Below, piece after piece: positions 5,337 through 12,270 of a stretch of DNA of 12,936 nucleotides. Source of the stretch: an uncultured Chloracidobacterium sp. (lineage in GTDB: Bacteria > Acidobacteriota > Blastocatellia > Pyrinomonadales > Pyrinomonadaceae). The stretch is from NCBI GenBank assembly GCA_937941715.1, contig CALDGX010000058.1, positions 1 through 12,936 on the forward strand. Reading direction: 5' to 3'. How positions within the stretch are numbered: the first letter of the stretch is position 1; every line of letters starts with the position of its first letter. The translations under genes were made by a program, and so were the position numbers. The notes under the pieces were generated by a model. That model was given only the letters and a program-made list of their open reading frames with translations. It was not told the origin of the DNA and did not search any database.

Positions 5337-7901
5337 ATGAAAAGGCTATTTGCGCTTTTTTCGATCATCGTCCTGACCGGGTATAGCTCCCTTCCGATCG
5401 CGGCTCAACGCCTGAACCGACAGGTAAAAGATATCGCTGCCGCGGGGCCGCTATCCGTCGACCGGATCGACGTTCGTGCGGTAACTGACGGGCGTTCGAC
5501 GATAGTCAGCTGGACTGACAACGCTGCCGACCGGGCTGTCGTGTTTGACGTATATAGACTTTCCGCAAAGGGTCTTGAACGAATTTCGGAGAACCCGATA
5601 CTCGGGACAACCCCGGGCAGCCGTACTGAACGCGAGCCTTTCGTTGAACGAGCATTTCGATTTGACGGCGGTGCCGGTGGCGACGTGTTCATCGTCGAGG
5701 CCCTCGGCCAACGCGGTGAACGTCGGCAGAGTTTGCCGGCAGCCTCGGAGTTTAGCCGCGATCTCTCTGCATTTTCGGGCATGTCCGCTGAGACCGGTCA
5801 AAAGAACAGGTTGTTTGAACGAACCGGCCTCCAGCTGCCCCGCGAACTGTTTAACGAGTCGATCAAATCAACATCAATGCCCGACCGCGTGACCCAGATA
5901 GCCGTCGCCGCCCAGGGCGGTGCAACGATCGGCGTTAAGGCAAAGGGGTTCTATCGTGTTACCAAGGCCGAACTTCAGGCCGCGCAATTTGACGTTAATT
6001 CCGATCCTGCCAAATGGCAGTTATTCGCCAACGGTGTCGAACAAGCGATACTCGTCGGACCTAACGGCGACTATATCGAGTTTTTCGGCAAGGCAGACGA
6101 GACCAACGAATCTGATGTCAACGCCTATTATCTGGTCGTCGGTGCGGGCAACGGAAAACGGATGGCGACATCCGTTTCGCGGCCCGGCGGCGTATCGATC
6201 AACGCGGTAAACTACCGATCGGTCTATGACAAAAAGGAAAGGGTAAATTACGTCTGGGACATACTAAACGGCGATGCCGAGAACTATTGGGGAAATCTCA
6301 TCAGTTCGAGCCCGATGAACTTCTCGTTTACCCTGACGGGCGTTGATACTTCGGCTGCGACCGCCACGTTTGATATAAAGTTTCAGGGTTTCTCGACCAC
6401 ACCGCACTCGATCAATATATCGGTTAACGGCACGAGCATCGGCACTCAGACCGGGAGCGGCCAGACGCCGATGGCGGGAACGTTCACGGTGCCCGTGAGC
6501 GCTCTGTTAGAGGGCACTAACACCCTGCAGATGACCGCTCCGGCATCGGGCGACTACACGCTGTTTGACCGGGTGACGGTCAACTATTCGCGTAAGTTTA
6601 CGGCCGACCAAAACCGCCTCGACTTTTACACCACCAATTACAAGAGCACGGTGCTGACGGGATTTTCGACATCGGATATTCGCGTCTTTGATATCACTCA
6701 GGACGGGCAGCCGGTTCAGGTCACCGATTTTCCGGTGGTGCCAAATGGTGCGTTGTTCGATGCCAAACTCTCTGCCGCCCGCGGCCGTGTTATGTACGCT
6801 GTCGCATCGCCGGGCATCCGCCAGGCCGAGTTCGTCAAGTACAATGCGCCGTCGGAACTTGCCTCGAATTACCAATCAGCCAAGCTCGTGATCATTACCT
6901 ACGGCGGATTCCGTCAACAGGCGTCTGCCTGGCAGCAATACCGTGTGACACGTGACTTTCCGGTGATGGTCGTGGATGTCGCGGATATATTTGATGAGTT
7001 CAACTACGGCAAATCGAGTGCAGACTCAATTCTGTCGTTTATCGCGTACGCGCACAACAATTGGCAAACCCCGCCGGACTACGTTCTGTTGCTCGGCGAC
7101 GCATCGTACGACCCCAAGAATTTCAGCGGTATGGGCAACACCAACCTCGTGCCGACCAAGATCATCGAGACGCTGTACGAGGAGACCGGCAGCGACGAAG
7201 CTCTAGCCGATTTTAATCACGATGGTCTGTCTGATCTTGCTATCGGCAGGATCCCGGCAAAAACGCCCCAGGATGTCACCAATGCGTTGGCAAAGGTGAT
7301 GTCGTTTGAGACGCCGGCTATGCAGGATCTCGATCGCGGAGCTATATTCGCGTACGATCTGCCGATCGGGTGGAATTTTGAAGCAAGCAGCAGATCGCTC
7401 GGCGACCTGCTTCCGGCTTCGGTGCCGAAGGTCTATATCGGCCGCGGTGATGCTAATTCAGCGACGACGCTGATGAACGAGATCAATTTAGGCCGCTATA
7501 TTGTCAATTACTCGGGCCACGGTTCGACGGGCGTATGGGCCGCATCGAGTTTCTTCGGCGTCAACAGTGTGCCTCAGTTGACTAATGCGAATCACCTCTC
7601 ATTGTTTACGATGCTGACCTGCCTGAACGGCTATTTTGTCAGCCCGTATGCCGACAGCCTTGCCGAAAAGCTCCATAACGCGCAGAACGGCGGTTCTGTG
7701 ATGAGCTGGGCATCTACCGGTAAGACGACGCCCGATATCCAGATGATAATGGCAACGAGGTTCTATGAGCAGCTCGCCCTTGGCAACATCAAGCGAATGG
7801 GTGACCTCGTTCGCGATGCCAAAGCCCAGATCCCTGGCGGCAGCGACGTACGCTATTCGTGGGTGCTGCTAGGTGATCCGATGCTCAAGGTCAGGCAGTG
7901 A
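5337..7901 (+). CDS. Secreted C25 (gingipain-like) cysteine peptidase
   Basis: This 854-residue exported protein has a Sec signal peptide at residues 1-23 (basic MKR, hydrophobic core, likely cleavage after PIAA before Gln24). The middle, about 170-500, is beta-rich and includes a sandwich-like segment near 330-430. Residues about 515-852 match the C25 catalytic fold: KLVIITYGG, DYVLLLGDASYD, and a Ca-binding-type loop DFNHDGLSD (625-633) just before LAIGRIPA. The catalytic His728 lies in NYSGHGS and the nucleophile Cys762 in MLTCLNGYF. Both dyad residues are present, so proteolysis is likely, though substrate specificity cannot be read. Unlike secreted gingipains it ends right after the catalytic domain (LGDPMLKVRQ), with no type IX secretion C-terminal domain. 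An in-frame stop at 5331-5333 fixes this start; no Shine-Dalgarno sequence is seen. It is monocistronic. Confidence 0.9.
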   Translation: MKRLFALFSIIVLTGYSSLPIAAQRLNRQVKDIAAAGPLSVDRIDVRAVTDGRSTIVSWTDNAADRAVVFDVYRLSAKGLERISENPILGTTPGSRTEREPFVERAFRFDGGAGGDVFIVEALGQRGERRQSLPAASEFSRDLSAFSGMSAETGQKNRLFERTGLQLPRELFNESIKSTSMPDRVTQIAVAAQGGATIGVKAKGFYRVTKAELQAAQFDVNSDPAKWQLFANGVEQAILVGPNGDYIEFFGKADETNESDVNAYYLVVGAGNGKRMATSVSRPGGVSINAVNYRSVYDKKERVNYVWDILNGDAENYWGNLISSSPMNFSFTLTGVDTSAATATFDIKFQGFSTTPHSINISVNGTSIGTQTGSGQTPMAGTFTVPVSALLEGTNTLQMTAPASGDYTLFDRVTVNYSRKFTADQNRLDFYTTNYKSTVLTGFSTSDIRVFDITQDGQPVQVTDFPVVPNGALFDAKLSAARGRVMYAVASPGIRQAEFVKYNAPSELASNYQSAKLVIITYGGFRQQASAWQQYRVTRDFPVMVVDVADIFDEFNYGKSSADSILSFIAYAHNNWQTPPDYVLLLGDASYDPKNFSGMGNTNLVPTKIIETLYEETGSDEALADFNHDGLSDLAIGRIPAKTPQDVTNALAKVMSFETPAMQDLDRGAIFAYDLPIGWNFEASSRSLGDLLPASVPKVYIGRGDANSATTLMNEINLGRYIVNYSGHGSTGVWAASSFFGVNSVPQLTNANHLSLFTMLTCLNGYFVSPYADSLAEKLHNAQNGGSVMSWASTGKTTPDIQMIMATRFYEQLALGNIKRMGDLVRDAKAQIPGGSDVRYSWVLLGDPMLKVRQ

Positions 7902-7917
7902 CCATAGATGGCAGATG

Positions 7918-7949
7918 AAAAAAGGGCGTGCCGTCGGCACGCCCTTTTT
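7918..7949. terminator. Bidirectional intrinsic terminator
   Basis: A perfect 9-bp GC-rich stem (GGGCGTGCC at 7924-7932, GGCACGCCC at 7936-7944) with a GTC loop is flanked by A6 on the left and T5 on the right. It is therefore a textbook terminator in both directions. It ends the peptidase transcript (plus) 16 bases after its stop, and the tRNA-Arg transcript (minus) 11 bases beyond the tRNA 3' end. Confidence 0.93.
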
Positions 7950-7960
7950 ATTGAATTGAA

Positions 7961-8033
7961 TACTCGCGGCGGGATTTGAACCTGCGACTTCTTCCTTCGG
8001 AGGGAAGCACTCTATCCACTGAGCTACGCGAGC
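7961..8033 (-). tRNA. tRNA-Arg (anticodon CCG)
   Basis: The minus strand folds into a 73-base cloverleaf. The acceptor stem is GCTCGCG/CGCGAGT and the D stem is GCTC/GAGT. The anticodon stem CTTCC/GGAAG closes loop CTCCGAA, with CCG at 34-36 (decodes CGG, Arg). The T arm is GCAGG-TTCAAAT-CCCGC and the discriminator is A. CCA is not encoded, so it must be added enzymatically, unlike the tRNA-Glu in this window. Non-canonical pairs are G1-U72, G10-U25 and an A51-C63 mismatch in the T stem. The overall fold is still convincing. Confidence 0.92.
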
Positions 8034-8048
8034 ATAATAAACAACCTA

Positions 8049-8078
8049 ATCATACCAAATCGCTCTATCGCGGGACAA
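8049..8078 (-). promoter_or_regulatory. Candidate promoter for tRNA-Arg
   Basis: On the minus strand TTGTCC (8073-8078, inside the last codons of the cyclophilin gene) and TATGAT (8049-8054, five of six matches to TATAAT) are 18 bases apart. Initiation would be about eight bases before the tRNA 5' end. The tRNA could also be processed from the operon transcript, since only 31 bases separate it from the upstream stop. Confidence 0.4.
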
Positions 8079-8685
8079 TGGTCACGCTCTTGATCTTGAC
8101 GGGTTCTACGGGCCGTTCGCCGTCTTTCGGCTGCACGCCGGAGATGGTTCGGACGTTCTGCATTCCGTCGATGACCTTGCCAAAGATGGTGTAGCGATTA
8201 TCAAAGCCGGATTCGCGTTTAAGGGTGATGAAAAACTGCGAATTGGCCGAGTCAAAATCCTGCCCGCGGGCGGCACCGACGATGCCGGTATCATATTTGA
8301 TGTCCGAAAATTCGGCCGGGACGTTCGGTTTGCCGGATTTACCCGTTCCGTCGTTGGTCGGGTCGGCGTCCTTTGACAAGGGGTCGCCGCCCTGTATGAC
8401 CGACTGATTTATGCGATGAAAGGTGGTGCCGTTATAAACGCCTTCTTTTGCAAGTTCCTTGAATCGGGCGACCATCTTCGGTGCGATGTTTGAGTACAAC
8501 TCGATCTTAATGGTGCCGTAAGCCGCGGAATTTTCCATCTCGATCACGGCTATCTCGGCATCAGGGACCGGTTCGACGCCTTTTTTGACGTTCGGGGCCG
8601 AGTTATTGGCGGCTTTTTTGTCGCCGCCGCAGCTGCTGATGCCGACCGAGAACAGAACGACTAGAAGTATCAGGTAATTTTTCAT
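8065..8685 (-). CDS. Cyclophilin-type peptidyl-prolyl isomerase, lipoprotein
   Basis: This 206-residue protein would catalyse cis-trans isomerisation of Xaa-Pro bonds outside the cytoplasm. The N-terminus is a lipoprotein signal: MKNYLILL, a hydrophobic core, and lipobox ISSC with Cys19. A polar linker of about 25 residues follows. The cyclophilin domain starts near residue 45 with TTFHR (87-91, Arg91 equivalent to the catalytic Arg of cyclophilin A), VIQGGDP (96-102), NSQFFI (148-153) and a closing FGKVIDG. An insert around 103-125 (KDADPTNDGTGKSGKP) is typical of bacterial forms. I prefer the ATG at 8683-8685. A TTG two codons upstream is in frame but leaves less space after the stop of dtd (8695). 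No Shine-Dalgarno sequence is visible, so translation may be coupled to dtd. It is the second cyclophilin in this cluster. Confidence 0.92.
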   Translation of the reverse strand: MKNYLILLVVLFSVGISSCGGDKKAANNSAPNVKKGVEPVPDAEIAVIEMENSAAYGTIKIELYSNIAPKMVARFKELAKEGVYNGTTFHRINQSVIQGGDPLSKDADPTNDGTGKSGKPNVPAEFSDIKYDTGIVGAARGQDFDSANSQFFITLKRESGFDNRYTIFGKVIDGMQNVRTISGVQPKDGERPVEPVKIKSVTIVPR

Positions 8686-8694
8686 ATTCAATCG

Positions 8695-9144
8695 TTAAAA
8701 GGACTTTTCGCTGTCTAGCATTATCGTCACGGGCCCGTCATTGACAAGTTCCACGTCCATCATCGCCCCAAATGAGCCGGTTTGAACCGGATCGACCGCG
8801 GTGCGGGACCTTGCGACAAAATACTTGTACATTGCCTCTGCTGCCGGGCCGGGTGCCGCATCGATGAACGACGGACGGCGGCCGCGGCGAGTGTCCCCGT
8901 AGAGCGTGAATTGCGAAACCACAAGCATCCCGCCGCCGATGTCGGTAAGCGAAAGGTTCATCTTCCCGTCGGCATCGTCAAAAATGCGTAGATTGACGAT
9001 CTTGTCGACCAGGTAATCAGCGTCCGCGTTGCTGTCATTATGCGTGACCCCGAGCAGGACGAGCAGCCCGCGGCCGATCTCGCCGGTTATGGTTTCGCCG
9101 ATCGTGACCTTTGCCCTTGAAACGCGCTGAACGACCGCCCGCAC
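8695..9144 (-). CDS. dtd: D-aminoacyl-tRNA deacylase
   Basis: This 149-residue cytoplasmic enzyme hydrolyses D-aminoacyl-tRNA (and mischarged Gly-tRNA-Ala), recycling tRNA and keeping D-amino acids out of proteins. The family is very recognisable: MRAVVQRVSRAKV at the start, the catalytic-site segment SQFTLYGD (77-84), and NDGPVT (135-140) with the Gly137-cisPro138 pair that enforces chirality. Length is normal for bacterial Dtd. The start codon is GTG (9142-9144), required to begin at the conserved N-terminus and placed three bases after the stop of the upstream cyclophilin. GAGGAA at 9157-9162, inside that gene, is a somewhat distant ribosome site. The tight packing implies cotranscription and probably translational coupling. 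Confidence 0.97.
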   Translation of the reverse strand: MRAVVQRVSRAKVTIGETITGEIGRGLLVLLGVTHNDSNADADYLVDKIVNLRIFDDADGKMNLSLTDIGGGMLVVSQFTLYGDTRRGRRPSFIDAAPGPAAEAMYKYFVARSRTAVDPVQTGSFGAMMDVELVNDGPVTIMLDSEKSF

Positions 9145-9147
9145 GAT

Positions 9148-9639
9148 TTAGGCCGCTTCCTCAATATAAACTCGGTTCATGACGACCGGATCATGCGGCT
9201 TATCATTGTGATTGCGCGGAACGGTCGCGATCGCGTTGACGACGTCCTGCCCTTCGATCACTTTGCCGAATTTGGTGTAGCTCGGCGGCAGCGGATAGTC
9301 GATATGCATTATGAAAAACTGCGATCCGTTCGTGTTGGGGCCCGAATTGGCCATCGCGACGGTGCCTTTTTCATACGATCCGGCATAGAGGGCCGATGAA
9401 CGGTCGATCTCGTCGTTGAACTTGCCGCCCCACGCCGATTCGCCGCCGTAGCCTTCGCCTAGCGGGTCGCCGCCCTGGATCATAAAATTGGGGATCACGC
9501 GGTGAAATATTACGCCGTCATAATAGTTCTTGCCGGCCAGCAGCCGAAAATTCTCGGTCGTTTTCGGGGCGTCGGCCTCGAGTAGTTCAAATTTGATGGT
9601 GCCTTTATTGGTTTCGATAACTGCGATTCGGTTTGTCAC
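9148..9639 (-). CDS. Cyclophilin-type peptidyl-prolyl isomerase, cytoplasmic
   Basis: This 163-residue single-domain cyclophilin has no signal peptide, so it should act on Xaa-Pro bonds in the cytoplasm. Motifs in order are GTIKFELLEADAPKT (13-27), VIFHRVIP (43-50, Arg47 catalytic), FMIQGGDP (52-59, Gln55), AMANSGPNTNGSQFFI (95-110) and FGKVIEG (124-130). The Trp that gives eukaryotic cyclophilins cyclosporin sensitivity is absent, as in many bacterial forms. The start is GTG (9637-9639), supported by AGGAG at 9648-9652, eight bases upstream; this site overlaps the stop codon of the HAD gene. dtd begins three bases after its stop. It differs from the lipoprotein cyclophilin mainly in having no export signal and a different mid-domain loop, so the two serve different compartments. 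Confidence 0.95.
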   Translation of the reverse strand: MTNRIAVIETNKGTIKFELLEADAPKTTENFRLLAGKNYYDGVIFHRVIPNFMIQGGDPLGEGYGGESAWGGKFNDEIDRSSALYAGSYEKGTVAMANSGPNTNGSQFFIMHIDYPLPPSYTKFGKVIEGQDVVNAIATVPRNHNDKPHDPVVMNRVYIEEAA

Positions 9640-9647
9640 TAATTATT

Positions 9648-9652
9648 CTCCT
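9648..9652 (-). promoter_or_regulatory. Ribosome binding site of the cytoplasmic cyclophilin
   Basis: AGGAG on the minus strand lies eight bases before the GTG start at 9639 and shares bases with the TAG stop of the upstream HAD gene (9651-9653). It supports the GTG as the true start and suggests translational coupling between the two genes. Confidence 0.7.
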
Positions 9653-10511
9653 AATTCAAGATAAATCGTTCGATAGCCGCGGCAACGCCGCCTTCGTCGT
9701 TAGTTAATGTTGTATAAAATTCCCCCTGCAGGTGCAACTTGGGGTCGGCGTTTCCCATCACGACCGGCGTACCCGCAAATTCGAGCATGTGCAGGTCGTT
9801 ATAATTATCGCCGATCGCCATAATATTTTCCGGCTGCAAACCGTTCAGTTCGGCGAGGCGGGCGACGCCGTGGCCCTTCGACGCGTCGGGCGGCAAAATG
9901 TCGAGCAGGGTAAAGTCCAGTTGCTCGTAGATCGTCGCTAGGATCGTAATTGCGGATCCAAATTCCTCGTTCAGGTCACGTTCCAGTTCCGACATCGCCG
10001 AACAGCCGCCCGAAAACGAGATATGGACCACGTCATGGCCCTGGATGACGTCCTCGAGCCTGGGGACATGGACGATCGAGAGATCTTCCTCGTCACCGTG
10101 GAGCGTTCGCGACCACGCAATGTACTTCATCAATGGGCGGTTTCGCTCGGAAATGCGGTCGTACAGCAGTGTGCCCGATCCGTGCGGGTCCGCGCTTACC
10201 AGTGCGTCGCCGCCGAGTCGCTTGCCGACACGTACGATCTCGAGACTGGTTGCCTGGGACAAAAGGGAATAATCGACCGTATTGCCCGATTCGGCAAATT
10301 TCAGGAGGGCTCCGTTATGGGTGATCATCGGCGCGTTAAGCCCGAGATCGAGGCCCACGGGCCGGGCATCGCGAAACCGCCGTCCGGTCGCGATGGTGAC
10401 GAGCACACCCGCAGCCTCGGCCGCCGCGATCGCCTCGCGATTGACGTCCGGGACCTTGCCCTCAGAATTCAGTGTCGTGCCGTCGAGGTCGAGGGCAAGG
10501 AGTTTTATCAT
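9651..10511 (-). CDS. Cof-type HAD-superfamily phosphatase
   Basis: This 286-residue cytoplasmic hydrolase is of the Cof/YbjI-type class IIB HAD family, which dephosphorylates sugar phosphates, nucleotides or flavin intermediates. The exact substrate cannot be read. All four HAD motifs are present: DLDGT with nucleophile Asp8 and acid/base Asp10; motif II Thr in ITIATGR (38-44); Lys212 in DASKGHGVARLAE; and GDNYNDLHML (234-243) with Mg-binding Asp235/Asp239. The alpha/beta cap domain lies between about residues 85 and 190. I start at the ATG 10509-10511 (MIKLLALDLDGT). Fifteen in-frame upstream codons inside mltG do not resemble the family. This ATG overlaps the mltG stop as ATGA, a sign of translational coupling. 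Confidence 0.93.
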   Translation of the reverse strand: MIKLLALDLDGTTLNSEGKVPDVNREAIAAAEAAGVLVTIATGRRFRDARPVGLDLGLNAPMITHNGALLKFAESGNTVDYSLLSQATSLEIVRVGKRLGGDALVSADPHGSGTLLYDRISERNRPLMKYIAWSRTLHGDEEDLSIVHVPRLEDVIQGHDVVHISFSGGCSAMSELERDLNEEFGSAITILATIYEQLDFTLLDILPPDASKGHGVARLAELNGLQPENIMAIGDNYNDLHMLEFAGTPVVMGNADPKLHLQGEFYTTLTNDEGGVAAAIERFILN

Positions 10512-11578
10512 TGAGACCCTGCGGCGCGTTTTTCCTGCCGTTCTTTTTCCAGCCATTGCTGGTATTTTGCTTTGCCTTTTTCAAACTCGGCCGCTGACGC
10601 GTAGAACCAATGGCTGCCGTCGTTGGCTTCGACGTTTCGTACGTAAAAGATATAGTCGTTCGGCTGCGGCTCGAGAGCGGCCCTGATCGAACTTTCGGTC
10701 ACCGACGATATCGGGCCGGGCGGAATTCCGGTCTTTATACGTGTGTTGTAAGGCGAGTCGACCTCGAGGTCGCTTTTGTGGATCGTGCCGTCCCATTTAC
10801 CCAGCATTTTGGCGATATAAACGTTCGTTTGATCGATGCCGAGCGGGATATTCTTTGCCAACCGATTATTGATGATGCCGGCGACGATCGGCCGTTCGGC
10901 CTCCACGCTCGTTTCGGTCTCGATGAGCGAGGCGATGGTCACGATCTCGTGCGGTGTTCGCCCGATCCGCCTCGCGGCGTCAGCCCACTCGGGTTTCCAG
11001 AACTTCCTGAATTGCTCGACAGTCATCTTAATGACATCCTGCGGTTTGGCGTCCCTGGGCACATTGTATGTGCTCGGATACATATACCCCTCGAGGTTCG
11101 GAGCATTTGGCGAAATGTCACGGATCAGCGAGACGTCGTCCATCATCGTCAGGATCGCCTTCTCGTCGACCGCGGGCGTCTGAGGAAATTTCTCGGCGAT
11201 GCGCTTGGCGATGTCAAACCGCGTGAAGCCCTCCGGGATCGTTAGCTTTATCGTCCTTTCCTCACCTTTTTCGAGCTGCTTGAGCACCTGGAGCGTTGTT
11301 ATCGGCGAAGGGAACTGATACTCGCCGGCCTGCAGCTTGCTGCCGTCACCGACAAAACGAAGGTAGAGCATCGTCGCCGATTCGCTGCTGATAATTCCCT
11401 CGGCGGCTAGTTTGGCGACGATCTCTTTCGGGGTCGACCCCTTTTCGATCTTGATATATTGATCGGCCTTTGTATGCGGCTGCGCATATCGGACCGAACT
11501 GTATATCCAATAGCTGAAGCCGCAGACCGCGAGCACCGCGACCGCCAGGACACCAAAAACAAGACTAACGATCTTCAT
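10508..11578 (-). CDS. mltG: Endolytic murein transglycosylase MltG
   Basis: This is a 356-residue inner-membrane protein with one N-terminal membrane anchor (residues 4-26, then WIYSSVRYAQPH) and a periplasmic body. It cleaves nascent peptidoglycan strands and is thought to set glycan length by acting on lipid-linked strands. A LysM-like subdomain spans about 38-90 (YIKIEKGSTPKEIVAKL, then AGEYQFP). The YceG catalytic domain follows, with LEGYMYPSTY (162-171), IASLIETETS containing the putative catalytic Glu220, IINNRL (235-240) and SPYNTRIKTGIPPGPI (275-290). The ATG at 11576-11578 gives a normal anchor. The in-frame TTG at 11617 falls in the loop of a terminator-like hairpin and has no ribosome site, so I reject it. 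The C-terminus is a charged, possibly coiled tail. The HAD gene overlaps its stop by four bases (ATGA). Confidence 0.95.
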   Translation of the reverse strand: MKIVSLVFGVLAVAVLAVCGFSYWIYSSVRYAQPHTKADQYIKIEKGSTPKEIVAKLAAEGIISSESATMLYLRFVGDGSKLQAGEYQFPSPITTLQVLKQLEKGEERTIKLTIPEGFTRFDIAKRIAEKFPQTPAVDEKAILTMMDDVSLIRDISPNAPNLEGYMYPSTYNVPRDAKPQDVIKMTVEQFRKFWKPEWADAARRIGRTPHEIVTIASLIETETSVEAERPIVAGIINNRLAKNIPLGIDQTNVYIAKMLGKWDGTIHKSDLEVDSPYNTRIKTGIPPGPISSVTESSIRAALEPQPNDYIFYVRNVEANDGSHWFYASAAEFEKGKAKYQQWLEKERQEKRAAGSQ

Positions 11579-11588
11579 ATTGACCAAT

Positions 11589-11628
11589 AAAACATCCACG
11601 AACTTCACCGCCGGCAAAATTCGTGGAT
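11589..11628 (-). terminator. Hairpin with T-run between the peroxidase gene and mltG
   Basis: ATCCACGAA (11594-11602) and TTCGTGGAT (11620-11628) form a perfect 9-bp inverted repeat with a 17-base loop. On the minus strand it is followed by G and TTTT (11589-11592). It lies 36 bases past the stop of the peroxidase gene and 10 bases before the mltG start. It may end the SPFH-peroxidase transcript or attenuate read-through into mltG. The long loop and short T-run make it moderate rather than strong. Confidence 0.5.
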
Positions 11629-11664
11629 CAAATCAGATGTGCCGCCCGAAAAAAGCAGCGGAAA

Positions 11665-12267
11665 CTACTTTGCCGCCAGATACTTTGTGACCGCCGAGGT
11701 GATCGCCTCGCCCTCGGGTGTGTCCTTAGACCCAAAACGGGCGACGACCTTGCCCTGGCGATCGATGAGAAACTTGTTAAAGTTCCACGAAATATCGCCG
11801 GCAAAATCAGGGTTCGACCGTTTATTGGTCAAATAGGTGTAGAGCGGATGCTGGTCCTCGCCCTTGACCGATATCTTGGCGAACATTGGGAAAGTGACCT
11901 TGTACTTCGTCGAGCAAAACTCCTTGATCTCGGCCTCGGTACCAGGTTCCTGGCTGAGGAAGTTGTTTGCCGGAAATCCGAGAATGACGAGGCCGCTGTC
12001 CTTGTGCTTCTGATAAAGTGCCTCGAGCCCCTCGTATTGAGGCGTGTAACCGCATTTGCTGGCAACGTTGACGATAAGGATCACCTTGCCCTTATACGCG
12101 TCGAGCTTAACGTTCTCGCCGTCGATGTTCCGCATCGTGAATTCATAGATCGAACTCTCCGGCGGCGGATCGGCCGGTGACGGATCAAGGATAAAGCCGA
12201 ACTTGTAGGCGGCGCCGACACCGGCGCCGACGATCAGGACCAAAACTACGCTAATGATCTTTAACAT
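11665..12267 (-). CDS. Membrane-anchored glutathione peroxidase-family thiol peroxidase
   Basis: This 200-residue protein has a single N-terminal hydrophobic anchor (about 3-20), a Pro/Ser-rich spacer (28-38) and a thioredoxin-fold GPx domain. It should sit in the inner membrane facing the periplasm and reduce hydroperoxides. Catalytic residues are visible: peroxidatic Cys72 in NVASKCGYT, Gln106 in LSQEPGT, and Trp161-Asn162 in SWNF. Cys118 in IKEFCSTKYKVTFP matches the resolving Cys of thioredoxin-dependent GPx enzymes, so thioredoxin-like reductants are more likely than glutathione. The usual GFPCNQF is GFPANNF here, so the middle cysteine is lost. I start at the ATG 12265-12267 with GGAG at 12277-12280 nine bases upstream. 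An adjoining TTG would add one residue. It begins three bases after the SPFH gene stop. Confidence 0.92.
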   Translation of the reverse strand: MLKIISVVLVLIVGAGVGAAYKFGFILDPSPADPPPESSIYEFTMRNIDGENVKLDAYKGKVILIVNVASKCGYTPQYEGLEALYQKHKDSGLVILGFPANNFLSQEPGTEAEIKEFCSTKYKVTFPMFAKISVKGEDQHPLYTYLTNKRSNPDFAGDISWNFNKFLIDRQGKVVARFGSKDTPEGEAITSAVTKYLAAK

Positions 12268-12270
12268 CAA

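Noticed and set aside
10512..10556. Longer N-terminus for the HAD phosphatase (15 extra residues, MAGKRTAGKTRRR)
   Set aside because: It would lie wholly within mltG coding sequence and precedes the conserved MIKLLALDLDGT; the ATGA overlap start is more natural.
10610..11245. A 211-codon plus-strand open frame within mltG
   Set aside because: It is antisense to conserved mltG motifs and its composition looks like a mirror frame.
11579..11617. TTG start giving MltG 13 extra residues
   Set aside because: It falls in the loop of a terminator-like hairpin, lacks a ribosome site, and places polar residues before an already complete signal anchor.
11623..12180. A 185-codon plus-strand open frame within the peroxidase gene
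   Set aside because: It is antisense to the catalytic GPx domain, with no ribosome site and no family signature.
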